Shown: piece by piece, positions 15,331-23,663 of the stretch
Numbering within the stretch: position 1 is the stretch's first letter
Layout of the letters: every line of letters starts with the position of its first letter
Origin: Shimia sp. R9_2
Lineage (GTDB): Bacteria > Pseudomonadota > Alphaproteobacteria > Rhodobacterales > Rhodobacteraceae
Assembly: GCF_017743735.1 (NCBI RefSeq)
Contig: NZ_JAGHRO010000006.1
Span: forward strand, 1-64,000
DNA: 64,000 nucleotides
Reading direction: 5' to 3'
Program-made: the position numbers and the translations under genes
Notes under the pieces: model-generated
The model's database searches: none
What the model was told of the DNA's origin: nothing
What the model saw: only the letters and a program-made list of their open reading frames with translations

Positions 15331-16295
15331 GCCGCTACGCGCGCCAGATGATCTTGCCTGAGGTTGGTGATGCCGGGCAGGAAAAGCTCGCCGCCGCTCA
15401 TGTGCTGGTGATTGGCGCGGGTGGTTTGGCTGCCAGCGCTCTGCCGCTTATGGCAGGGGCGGGTGTGGGCCGCATCACCATTGTGGATGGCGACCGCATA
15501 GAGCGCTCCAATCTGCACCGCCAAACTCTGTTCACAGAGCGGGACGAAGGTTTGCCCAAGGCTGAGGTGGCCGCTGCGCGGTGCACCGCGATCAACGGCG
15601 ATATCGCGGTTGAGGCCGTGGTGGCGACACTTACCCCTGCGGTGGCGTCGGTCATGGTCGAAGAGCCCAATCTTGTGCTCGACTGCGCTGACAGCTACGC
15701 GGTCAGCTACACCTTGAGCGATGTGTGTTTCGCGCAGAATGTGCCCCTGATCACCGGTTCTGCCCTTGCATTTTCGGGCTATGCTGCCGGTGTGTGCGGC
15801 GGCGCGCCCTCGCTGCGCGCGATTTTCCCGGAGGCCCCGCAAAACGCGGCCAGTTGCGCCAGCGCTGGGGTGCTGGGGCCGGTGGTTGCCATGATCGGAA
15901 CGTTGCAGGCGCAAATGGCGCTGTCCTGTCTGATCGGTTTGAGCCCGAGTCCGCTTGGCCAGATGGTGCAATATGACGCCACAACTCTGCGCAGCGCGTC
16001 GTTCCGCTTTGACGGCGCAGCTGAACCGGCGCAGGCCTTCCCCTTCGTCAGCCCGGATATGCTGGAAAGCGGCGACACCATTGTCGAGCTGCGCGACGCC
16101 GATGAAGCCGCCATTCCAGCGCACCCCAATGCGCGCCGGATCGACCCCGCAAAACTCAAAGAGACCTTGCCTGCAAATGGCACCGGCCGCCTCGCGTTGT
16201 GCTGTGCCACAGGTCTGCGTGCCTGGCGCGCTGCAGAATCCGCAACCGAATTTTGGCCCGGCGAGATTGTTCTCGTCGCGGCTTCCGCTTCTTAA
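15327..16295 (+). CDS. thiF: ThiF/MoeB-type adenylyltransferase with rhodanese-like tail
   Basis: Adenylates the ThiS C-terminus before sulfur transfer. Seen: 322 residues starting [14 protein letters not shown], the family N-terminus, after a GGAGGT ribosome site. The nucleotide loop is VLVIGAGGLAASALP, with DRIERSNLHRQTLF, and VLDCADSYAVSYTLSD carries the Mg-binding Asp. NAASCASAGVLGPVV contains the conserved Cys. About the last 75 residues (LESGDTIVELRD to LALCCATGLRAWRAA) look like a reduced rhodanese module with an active-site-like Cys, as in MoeB-R proteins. It probably also serves sulfur relay. It overlaps thiE by 4 bases. Confidence 0.88.
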   Translation: MSRYARQMILPEVGDAGQEKLAAAHVLVIGAGGLAASALPLMAGAGVGRITIVDGDRIERSNLHRQTLFTERDEGLPKAEVAAARCTAINGDIAVEAVVATLTPAVASVMVEEPNLVLDCADSYAVSYTLSDVCFAQNVPLITGSALAFSGYAAGVCGGAPSLRAIFPEAPQNAASCASAGVLGPVVAMIGTLQAQMALSCLIGLSPSPLGQMVQYDATTLRSASFRFDGAAEPAQAFPFVSPDMLESGDTIVELRDADEAAIPAHPNARRIDPAKLKETLPANGTGRLALCCATGLRAWRAAESATEFWPGEIVLVAASAS

Positions 16296-16311
16296 CTCGA
16301 GAGGGAGACGC

Positions 16312-17247
16312 ATGAAGCACCTAGTGACTGCCCTGGCCATGTTGGCCGCCACCCCAAGCTTTGCCGCAGACAAGATGACCCTGCTGCTGGACTGGTTTGT
16401 AAACCCCGACCACGGCCCGATCATCATCGCCGAAGAGAACGGCTATTTTGCCGAGCAGGGGCTTGAGGTTGAGGTGATCCCACCAGCTGACCCCTCCATG
16501 CCGCCGCGCCTTGTGGCTGCTGGCCAGGCTGACCTCGCGGTTTCCTATCAGCCGCAGCTGCACCTGCAGATCCACGAAGGCCTGCCGCTCAAGCGCGTTG
16601 GCACCCTCGTGGCAACCCCGCTGAACTGCCTGCTGGTTCTGAAAGATGGCCCAATCAAATCCCCTGCCGATCTCAAGGGTAAGAAGGTTGGCTTCTCTGT
16701 GGCGGGTGTCGAAGAGGCCGTGCTTGGCGCCGTTCTGGGCAAATATGGCGTCACGACCGATGACATTGAGCTGGTCAATGTGAACTTTTCGCTGTCCCCA
16801 TCCCTGATGTCTGGTCAGGTGGATGCTGTGATCGGCGCTTACCGCAACTTTGAGCTCAACCAGATGGACATCGAAGGCGCGCCGGGCACCTGCTTCTACA
16901 TCGAAGAAGAGGGCGTGCCGTCTTATGATGAGCTGATCTATGTGGCCAACCCGGACACCATGGATGCCGACAAAGTGGCGCGTTTCATTGCGGCGACCGA
17001 AAAGGCGACCCAGTACATCGTGAACAACCCGCAAAAAAGCTGGGAAATCTTCGCATCCACCTCCACCGAGCTTCAGGACGAGCTGAACGCGCGCGCTTGG
17101 GTCGACACCCTGCCACGTTTCGCACTGCGCCCTGCGGGCTATGACGCTGGTCGTTATGCGCGCTTTGAGCAGTTCCTGCATGACAGCGGTATGATCGAGG
17201 GCACCAACCCTGTGGATGCCATCACCATCGACGTGACTGCAGAATGA
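16312..17247 (+). CDS. thiY: Thiamine-precursor ABC transporter binding protein (ThiY, NMT1/THI5-like)
   Basis: Periplasmic binding protein for a pyrimidine precursor such as formylaminopyrimidine. Seen: 311 residues from the ATG at 16312, 4 bases after AGGGAG, with a Sec signal (MKHLVTALAMLAATPSFAAD). The NMT1/THI5 core includes LLLDWFVNPDHGPIIIA, GYFAEQGLEVEVIPPADPS, and PPRLVAAGQADLAVSYQP. Family knowledge: THI5-like proteins with this start bind pyrimidines. It belongs with ThiZ and ThiX below, with tenA between them. The longer frame starting inside thiF is rejected because it lacks a signal peptide. Confidence 0.92.
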   Translation: MKHLVTALAMLAATPSFAADKMTLLLDWFVNPDHGPIIIAEENGYFAEQGLEVEVIPPADPSMPPRLVAAGQADLAVSYQPQLHLQIHEGLPLKRVGTLVATPLNCLLVLKDGPIKSPADLKGKKVGFSVAGVEEAVLGAVLGKYGVTTDDIELVNVNFSLSPSLMSGQVDAVIGAYRNFELNQMDIEGAPGTCFYIEEEGVPSYDELIYVANPDTMDADKVARFIAATEKATQYIVNNPQKSWEIFASTSTELQDELNARAWVDTLPRFALRPAGYDAGRYARFEQFLHDSGMIEGTNPVDAITIDVTAE

Positions 17248-17924
17248 ACACGCCAGAGTACGGTCGTGGCTTCGCGCTGATGCGCGAGGCCGCAGGGGAG
17301 GCATGGGCGGATTACACCCGCCATGCCTTCGTGGAAGGTCTCAAGGATGGCACCCTACCGCGCGAAGCGTTTTTGCATTATCTGCGTCAGGATTATGTGT
17401 TTCTGATCCATTTCTCTCGTGCTTGGGCGTTGGCGGTGGTCAAATCTGAGACCCATGAGGAAATGCTCGCTGCGGTTGCCACGGTCAACGCATTGGTGGC
17501 TGAGGAAATGCAACTGCATGTCGGTATTTGCGAAGCGGCAGGCATCCCGCAGGATGAGCTTTTTGTAACGCCTGAACGTCCTGAAAACCTCGCTTACACG
17601 CGCTTTGTGCTGGAGGCCGGCTACTCAGGAGATCTCTTGGACCTTCTGGCGGCATTGGCCCCCTGTGTGATGGGGTATGGCGAGATCGGTGCGCGTTTGG
17701 GACAGGAAAAAACCTCCGAGGCCTACGCAGACTGGATCGGTACTTATGCTGGCGAAGGGTTTCAAAGCGATTGCGCAGCGGTTGGGCTGCTTTTGGATAG
17801 CGCTTTGGAACGTCGCCTTGGCAAAGACTATGCAAACAGCCCGCGTTTCGCGACGCTGTGTGACAAGTTCCGCAAGGCAACCGAGCTGGAAGTCAGCTTC
17901 TGGCAGATGGGCCTGACCCCATGA
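17244..17924 (+). CDS. tenA: Aminopyrimidine aminohydrolase TenA
   Basis: Salvages degraded thiamine by hydrolysing aminomethyl-pyrimidine to HMP. Seen: 226 residues, all-helical TenA fold, with FLHYLRQDYVFLIHFSRAWA, the catalytic Cys in LAALAPCVMGYGEIG, the conserved LVAEEMQLH, and the terminal LEVSFWQMG. These place it in the Cys-containing (TenA_C) class. It lies between the binding protein and the ATPase of the ThiXYZ importer, so imported breakdown products feed straight into TenA and ThiD. It overlaps both neighbours by ATGA. Confidence 0.94.
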   Translation: MNTPEYGRGFALMREAAGEAWADYTRHAFVEGLKDGTLPREAFLHYLRQDYVFLIHFSRAWALAVVKSETHEEMLAAVATVNALVAEEMQLHVGICEAAGIPQDELFVTPERPENLAYTRFVLEAGYSGDLLDLLAALAPCVMGYGEIGARLGQEKTSEAYADWIGTYAGEGFQSDCAAVGLLLDSALERRLGKDYANSPRFATLCDKFRKATELEVSFWQMGLTP

Positions 17925-18649
17925 CCCACGCACCCGGCATCACGCTTAAGGGCGCGGCCTCCATTGAGGGGCGGCAGCTCTTTGCACCTTTGTCTCTGAC
18001 GCTGGATGCCGGGCGCTGGACCTGCCTTCTGGGCGGGTCCGGTGTTGGAAAAACAACGGTTCTGCGCCTGTTGGCTGATTTGCCAACGGGGGCAGCCTTT
18101 GACGGCACCATAATGGCTACGGATGGCGCTGGTGTTGCTGATCGTATCGCCTACATGGCGCAGGATGACTTGCTTTTGCCATGGGCCACGGTTGAGAAAA
18201 ATATCACCTTGGGCACACGCTTGCGGGGCCAGAAAGCGGATGACGCGCGGCTTTCCCGACTGCTTGATCGCTGTGGCTTGCGGGATCATCTCGGCAAACG
18301 TCCCTCCGAGCTATCCGGTGGCCAACGACAACGGGTCGCGCTCGCGCGCACCTTGATGGAAGACAAACCCATCATCCTGCTTGATGAGCCTTTTTCTGCC
18401 CTTGATGCGCAAACCCGCGCAGCCATGCAGGATCTTGCAGTCGAGCTTCTGGCCGGTCGCACGGTTTTGGTTGTCACGCATGATCCCGGCGAGGCCGCAC
18501 GGCTTGGGCATGCCATCCACGTGATGACGCCAGCAGGCCTGACCTCGGTTGCGCCACCTGCAACCGCCGTGCCGCGCGCAGTCGAAGCGATGGAAACTCT
18601 GACCTGCCAGTCAGATCTCTTGCGTTTGTTGATGGGACAGGCCGCATGA
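17921..18649 (+). CDS. thiZ: Thiamine-precursor ABC transporter ATP-binding protein
   Basis: Seen: 242 residues with Walker A GGSGVGKTT (about residue 40), Q-loop YMAQDDLLLPW, signature LSGGQRQRVALARTLM, Walker B IILLDEPFSALD and the switch His in VVTHDPGEA. It resembles the nitrate/sulfonate/taurine-type ATPases, the class to which ThiZ belongs. It overlaps tenA and thiX by 4 bases each. With ThiX and ThiY it should import the HMP precursor, driven by ATP. Confidence 0.92.
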   Translation: MTHAPGITLKGAASIEGRQLFAPLSLTLDAGRWTCLLGGSGVGKTTVLRLLADLPTGAAFDGTIMATDGAGVADRIAYMAQDDLLLPWATVEKNITLGTRLRGQKADDARLSRLLDRCGLRDHLGKRPSELSGGQRQRVALARTLMEDKPIILLDEPFSALDAQTRAAMQDLAVELLAGRTVLVVTHDPGEAARLGHAIHVMTPAGLTSVAPPATAVPRAVEAMETLTCQSDLLRLLMGQAA

Positions 18650-19380
18650 AAATTCTTCCGGCCGTAGCCGCCACACTCTTTGCGCTTGCCGTCTGGCAAA
18701 CCATTGTCTCACTCACCGAGCTGCCGCGGTTCATCCTGCCTGGCCCGATGTTGGTGGCGGAAACCTGGTGGACCAACCGCGCTGTGATTGCAGAACATAC
18801 GTTGGTCACCGCCCAAGAAGTGCTGTTGGGTCTCGCAATTGGCACGGCGCTGGGCATTTTTACCGCGCTGCAGCTCGCCACATCCAAAACAGCGCGTTTG
18901 CTGGTGCAGCCCATTCTGGTGTTCACACAAGCGCTTCCGGTCTTTGCACTGGCCCCGATCTTGACGCTTTGGCTCGGCTACGGGCTGTGGTCAAAGATCG
19001 CTATGGCGGTTCTGATCATTTATTTTCCCGTGACCTCGGCCTTCTTTGACGGGCTCATGCGCACGCCACCGGGCTATCTCGACCTTGCCAAAACTATGCA
19101 GGCCAGCCCGTCTCGCGTGCTTTGGCACATTCGCGTTCCCGCTGCGCTGCCTTCTTTGGGTGCCGGGGTGCGACTGGCGGCGGTCTACGCGCCGATTGGC
19201 GCTGTGATCGGTGAGTGGGTTGGGGCGTCAAAGGGGCTTGGCTATTTGATGCTTCTGGCCAATGGTCGTGCCAAGACCGACCTGATGTTTGCCGCAATGC
19301 TGACGCTCGGGGTGTTGTCTGTCCTGCTGTACGTTGTGATCTCCAAACTCACCAAGAGTTTGGGAGATCGGGAAACCTGA
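18646..19380 (+). CDS. thiX: Thiamine-precursor ABC transporter permease
   Basis: Seen: 244 residues, about six membrane helices, of the BPD_transp_1 family. The cytoplasmic EAA loop appears around LDLAKTMQASPSRVLWHIRVPAALP, and EWVGASKGLGYLMLLANGR is typical of the SsuC/TauC/ThiX group. It is the last gene of the operon and overlaps thiZ by ATGA. A weak hairpin (GGGAAA at 19370-19375 with TTTCCC at 19382-19387) follows the stop without a T-run, so the operon end is not sharply marked. Confidence 0.92.
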   Translation: MKILPAVAATLFALAVWQTIVSLTELPRFILPGPMLVAETWWTNRAVIAEHTLVTAQEVLLGLAIGTALGIFTALQLATSKTARLLVQPILVFTQALPVFALAPILTLWLGYGLWSKIAMAVLIIYFPVTSAFFDGLMRTPPGYLDLAKTMQASPSRVLWHIRVPAALPSLGAGVRLAAVYAPIGAVIGEWVGASKGLGYLMLLANGRAKTDLMFAAMLTLGVLSVLLYVVISKLTKSLGDRET

Positions 19381-19544
19381 TTTTCCCAGCAATCCAACGG
19401 GCAATTGGTGCACGCCAGCATCGTTCACAAGTTTGAAAAATTGTGGTGGCAGACAACTTGTGCGCTATATGGTTAATCTTTCTTTAAGCACTCGCTGCCA
19501 CTGACAGGTTAGCTTGCAAACCACGACTACTCCGCTGAGCGATT

Positions 19545-21386
19545 ATGGCCCAACTGCGCACAACCAAAAGATTTCTTCGCCTGCGCAGTGGGACAGCGCT
19601 GGCCATTTTGCTGGTGGCCTCGTTGATTGCCCTTGTGGTTGCGCTCTCTGGACGCGACGCTGTGGAGACGCGCACAAATAACACCACCCGGATTGATGCC
19701 ATCCTGCTATCGCTTTCAGAGATGTCGGTTGTGTTTCATCAAATTCAGGACGGAGAAAGCCAAAGCCAAAATCTCGTTTTGCGCGGACAGCTGCGTCGTG
19801 CGGCCCATAACGCGCAAGAGGCTTTTGACGCTCTGTCGGGCCCAAACGTTGTAGAGAGTTTCTCGCCGGATGCGGAGGCCATCCTGACGCGCCCCAACAT
19901 GAATCCGTTGATGGAACTCGAAGAGGTGCTCTATCTGGCTGATGTGGTGGTCGCGGCAAGTGCCAGTGACACATCTATCAACCTTGCGGCCAAATTGGCG
20001 TCTGATCTGTCCTTCCGTCTCATGCCGTTTTTCAACCGGGTGCGCCAGTCAGAGGTGGAAGCCGCGGAGGCCGCTGCGGATGATCAAGTGCTTTACGGTC
20101 TCGCAGCATTGCTGGTGACCATTCTGGGCGTGGGTATTGCGATCCAATTCGCCCACCTTCCCATGGAGCGCTATGTGCTGGGCGCGCAGATGGAGATCGA
20201 ACGCAACCAGCGCGCAGCCGAAGCTGCCTCAGAAGCGAAATCCATGTTCCTCGCCACGATGAGCCATGAAATCCGCACGCCGCTAAATGGCGTGCTGGGG
20301 CTTGCCGATGTGCTTTCTGATACGCAGCTGAACAAAGAACAGCGGCGCATGTTGGGGATGATCTCTTCCAGCGGCCGGGATCTGCTTCAGATCATCAACG
20401 ATGTGCTCGACCTCTCCAAGCTAGAGGCTGGAAAATCGACACTGGAGTTTGTCGATTTTGATCTCGAGACCCTTTGTCGCGAAACCACCGACCTGTTCTC
20501 AGGTCAGGCGATTGGGCGCGATGTAGAGCTTTCGGTCTCGGTGTCCCCGTCAGATGCTGGTTGGTATCTGCATGCCGCGCCAAGCGCGGTCCGTCAAGTG
20601 CTGAGCAACCTTGTCGGCAATGCCGTCAAATTCACCGAGAACGGCAAGGTCACGGTCCACCTTGAGGACATGCCCGGGCCGGAAGGCGCCCCACGTTTTG
20701 TGCGCATTGCCGTGAAAGACGAGGGGATTGGGATTTCGCCTGAAGCGGTGGATCGCATCTTCAATCAGTTCGAACAGGCAGACACCTCCACCACCACCCG
20801 TTTTGGCGGCACCGGCCTTGGTCTGTCTATCGTGAAGCGTCTCGCAGAGACTATGAACGGGCGGATCAATGTGCACAGCGTCCTGCACGAGGGATCTGAG
20901 TTTGCGCTAATAATCCCTGTGGCCAAAGCGCTGCATCGCAAGGAGCGCCCCCAGGTCATCAAAGATGCACTGTTTGACAAATTTGTGCTGGTCGCCGACG
21001 ACAACCGCGTCAATCAGATGGTGGCACAAAAGCTATTGCAGAAATTGGGGTGCGAAGTGCGCTTGGCCGGAAACGGCGAAGAGGCTGTCAAACTTGTTAG
21101 CGACTGGATGCCGGATCTGGTTTTGATGGATGTGCGTATGCCTGTCATGGATGGGCTGGAAGCCACCCGCCAGATCCGGGCCGATCTCAGCATTCCCAAC
21201 GCCCAAACCCTGCCGATTGTCGGTCTTTCAGCCAATGCGCTGGATGAACATGCAGATGCCAGCGCGATGGCAGGGATGAGCGGCTACCTTGAAAAACCGA
21301 TCACGCGCGAAGCTTTGATCGCGGAACTTCTGCGTCATTGGCCTGACACGCCACAGGCGGATGATCGAGAGGATCTCAGCGCATGA
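19545..21386 (+). CDS. Hybrid sensor histidine kinase/response regulator
   Basis: Seen: 613 residues. TM1 is at about 15-35, a periplasmic region spans about 36-180 and TM2 about 182-202. HisKA follows with the phospho-His at 241 (MSHEIRTPLNG). HATPase_c has its N-box (LSNLVGNAVKFTENG), DEGIGI and GGTGLGLSI. The receiver domain has acceptor Asp529 (LVLMDVRMPVMDG), the acidic pair ADDN and the switch Lys in YLEKPI. It overlaps the next gene, a PotD-like binding protein, by ATGA, so that protein is probably its periplasmic input partner (inference). There is no HPt or output gene in the window, so phosphotransfer must continue elsewhere. Confidence 0.92.
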   Translation: MAQLRTTKRFLRLRSGTALAILLVASLIALVVALSGRDAVETRTNNTTRIDAILLSLSEMSVVFHQIQDGESQSQNLVLRGQLRRAAHNAQEAFDALSGPNVVESFSPDAEAILTRPNMNPLMELEEVLYLADVVVAASASDTSINLAAKLASDLSFRLMPFFNRVRQSEVEAAEAAADDQVLYGLAALLVTILGVGIAIQFAHLPMERYVLGAQMEIERNQRAAEAASEAKSMFLATMSHEIRTPLNGVLGLADVLSDTQLNKEQRRMLGMISSSGRDLLQIINDVLDLSKLEAGKSTLEFVDFDLETLCRETTDLFSGQAIGRDVELSVSVSPSDAGWYLHAAPSAVRQVLSNLVGNAVKFTENGKVTVHLEDMPGPEGAPRFVRIAVKDEGIGISPEAVDRIFNQFEQADTSTTTRFGGTGLGLSIVKRLAETMNGRINVHSVLHEGSEFALIIPVAKALHRKERPQVIKDALFDKFVLVADDNRVNQMVAQKLLQKLGCEVRLAGNGEEAVKLVSDWMPDLVLMDVRMPVMDGLEATRQIRADLSIPNAQTLPIVGLSANALDEHADASAMAGMSGYLEKPITREALIAELLRHWPDTPQADDREDLSA

Positions 21387-22471
21387 CCTTCAAGCACTTT
21401 CTTCGCCCACTCGGATTGGCGGCCACGGTCTGTTTCGGCCCCACGGCTCTGAAAGCGGGTGAAGATCTCGCTTGGCTTTATACGTGGCGCGCAAGCACGC
21501 CAGATGCGTTTTCCGAGAGCTTTGTCAAAGAACACCCGGAAGGCTTGGTGATTGACACGTTTATGGTGCCAGACGAAGCCGAAGCCCGGCTGGCGGCCCA
21601 GAACACGGGTTATGACGTCTCAGTACTGCCGGCAGAAATTGTGAAACGCCTGGCTGACATGGACGCTTTGATGCCGATCGATACGCCCGTGGCGATCGAC
21701 TGGGAGGCGGCACCAGCGTCAGCCTCTGTTGCGCAAACTGATGCGCTGTCGCGGGTGGCAGACTACTATGTGCCTTATGTCTGGGGCACCACTGGGCTTG
21801 TGATGGATGTGGAAGCGATCCGCGCGCGCCTGCCGGATGCCCCACTGGACAGCTGGGATCTGCTCTTTGATCCTCAAAACGCGGCAGCGCTCTCTGATTG
21901 CGGCATTTCAATTGTTGAGTCCGCACAGGAGGTCTTCGCCATTACTTTGCATCATCTTGGGCGCGATCCGAATGGTATTACGACCGAAGACTTGGATGCT
22001 GGTTTTGCCACCCTTCGCGAGATTATGCCCCATTTGCGTGGCATCTCCGCCAAACAGTTGGAAGAAATGAGCTCCGGCGACACTTGTCTGGGTCTGGTTT
22101 GGAGTACGGTTGGCCTGACATTGGCAAAGCACGTGCCCAATTCAAATTACACTTATGTGGTTCCCAAGGAGGGTTCACTGATCTGGTCCAACGTTCTTGT
22201 AGCGCCCAAGAGCGAGGAAGCCGACTCCCACCGCAGCGGGTTGCTCACGCATATCCTGTCTGAAGAGAATGCCGAAACCCTTGCCAACTATGTGCAGGCG
22301 ATCCTTTCGCCCAAGACATTTGCGGGGGATATGTCTGCGGAGCAGGCCGCGATTGCAAAAGCATCGCTGCCGGAGGGCCGTGATGATTTGATGTTCGCAC
22401 TGCGACCGCTGTCCGGTCCCAAGAAATATGCCTTGGACAAGCGCTGGCGCCGTCTTCTCATCAGTCAGTAA
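21383..22471 (+). CDS. PotD/PotF-like extracellular binding protein coupled to the kinase
   Basis: Seen: 362 residues with a Sec signal (about 1-25, GLAATVCFGPTALKA). The polyamine-type binding-protein core includes LAWLYTWRAS, AAQNTGYDVSVLPAEIV, VPYVWGTTGLVMDVEA, and WDLLFDPQNAAALSDCGISI. Members of this family bind putrescine or spermidine. There is no permease or ATPase gene beside it, and its start overlaps the hybrid kinase stop. I therefore infer a sensory role, presenting a polyamine-like ligand to the kinase, rather than transport. The ligand itself cannot be fixed from sequence. Confidence 0.85.
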   Translation: MTFKHFLRPLGLAATVCFGPTALKAGEDLAWLYTWRASTPDAFSESFVKEHPEGLVIDTFMVPDEAEARLAAQNTGYDVSVLPAEIVKRLADMDALMPIDTPVAIDWEAAPASASVAQTDALSRVADYYVPYVWGTTGLVMDVEAIRARLPDAPLDSWDLLFDPQNAAALSDCGISIVESAQEVFAITLHHLGRDPNGITTEDLDAGFATLREIMPHLRGISAKQLEEMSSGDTCLGLVWSTVGLTLAKHVPNSNYTYVVPKEGSLIWSNVLVAPKSEEADSHRSGLLTHILSEENAETLANYVQAILSPKTFAGDMSAEQAAIAKASLPEGRDDLMFALRPLSGPKKYALDKRWRRLLISQ

Positions 22472-22502
22472 TGGAGCTGCGCCTGCGGGTGCTCAGCGTG
22501 TC

Positions 22503-23273
22503 TTAGTAAGACAGCGCCCCGTCAGCCTTATTCAACATGACGCCCAGGATGGGCTTCACCTCAGACAGGATCTGCTCGACCTTGCGCACATCCTCTGCCG
22601 TTGAAACGCCACCACCGGCAACAATCAAAACAGCGTCCACATTTGGGAGAAATCCCAGAACATCGTCAAATTCCAGAGCCGGAGGCATGTCAAACAACAT
22701 GAGGTCCGGGCAGAGCATTTCCTCAAGCTCCTCCAGAACGGTGCCGGTCATTTCATTTTGAAACAGCTCCGCAGAGTTCTCACTTGGGGTGTCATTCAGT
22801 GCCAGCGCCAGGTTGGCGCGCGCTTTGATCAGAAAGTTTTCCGGCGCAATTGTGCCGCTCAGGTAATCCGCCATCGAATCTGGCGCATCAAGGCCCAAGG
22901 CCTGGTCCAAACTCGGGGTGCGCAAATCCATGTCCAGCATCACGGTGCGCACCGTTTCAAGGCGCGCCATGGAAAACGCCAGATTGGCGCTGACAAAGCT
23001 GCTGCCACAGCCGCGCGTCGGGGCGGTTACGGCCACCCGGCTCCAGCCATGTTCGTTTAAGGCCTGCAACAGGCGGGTGCGCAGCATATCAAAGGCGGCA
23101 TGCGCCTCATGTGACCGCGTTGCACTGATCATATGGTTCTGCGCCAAAACCGCGTCGTTAAGCGCGGCGACGGTCAAGTTTTCCCAGAACACATCAGGGT
23201 CATGCAGCGCCGGAAGGCTCTGCTGCGTTGCAAGGTCCGCATCTTGGGAAGACTGGTTTTGATCGTAGCTCAT
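22503..23273 (-). CDS. CpsD/CapB-like exopolysaccharide ATPase with altered P-loop
   Basis: Seen: about 256 residues of the MinD/BY-kinase fold. Walker A' is VMLDMDLRTPSLD and Walker B is LMLFDMPP, both good. The Walker A position reads TAPTRGCGSSFVSANLA, where the expected G-K-S/T lysine is replaced by Ser. There is no Tyr cluster at the C-terminus. Family knowledge: such proteins partner Wzz/GumC chain-length proteins, and a Wzz-like gene lies at 39-40 kb, but this gene stands alone. Without the lysine, ATP hydrolysis and tyrosine kinase activity are doubtful. The start could be 23273 (MSYDQ) or 23291 (MRKRAT). Confidence 0.82.
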   Translation of the reverse strand: MSYDQNQSSQDADLATQQSLPALHDPDVFWENLTVAALNDAVLAQNHMISATRSHEAHAAFDMLRTRLLQALNEHGWSRVAVTAPTRGCGSSFVSANLAFSMARLETVRTVMLDMDLRTPSLDQALGLDAPDSMADYLSGTIAPENFLIKARANLALALNDTPSENSAELFQNEMTGTVLEELEEMLCPDLMLFDMPPALEFDDVLGFLPNVDAVLIVAGGGVSTAEDVRKVEQILSEVKPILGVMLNKADGALSY

Positions 23274-23291
23274 CGTCGCGCGTTTCCGCAT

Positions 23292-23663
23292 TGTTTGCAC
23301 CCAAAATCTAGCAGTCAAATGCAGACAAAAGAAAGGCGCCAATGCGGAGATAGGGCGGCTTTGGCTTTGAGGAGGGGCGTGCCGTGCTCTGTTGGATTGG
23401 CCCCGCAGGCGGCCTTTGAGGCGCTGAGAGCTGCTCTAGGGCAGTGACCTATGCGGGAAGCACAGAGTGATTCTACACCAATAGCGTTGAAATATATCAA
23501 GTTAAGTGTATGGAAAGGCAGCGAAAAATGCTCAAATATGGGGCATTAGCTACCCTAACGTCTCAAAAGGCGCAAGGGAAAGTCAGCTTTAAGCTCTTGT
23601 AAGCTTATTGGACCACAAAGTGCCTCCACTCAGGAAATAAACGTACCCGGTTAGGACACCGCG
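23292..23663. other. About 370 bases between divergent cpsD-like and chemoreceptor genes
   Basis: Seen: the left part is GC-rich with no protein-like frame. The right part (about 23470-23640) is AT-rich and likely holds the chemoreceptor promoter. I recognise no clear operator, small RNA or repeat. Confidence 0.4.

Noticed and set aside
15099..16427. 442-codon open frame on the minus strand
   Set aside because: It is antisense to the thiE-thiF-thiY overlap region, where the plus-strand genes are certain; its composition is rich in Arg, His and Gly, typical of a shadow.
19369..19388. Hairpin after thiX as a terminator
   Set aside because: The six-base stem has no T-tract after it, so I could not call it a terminator.
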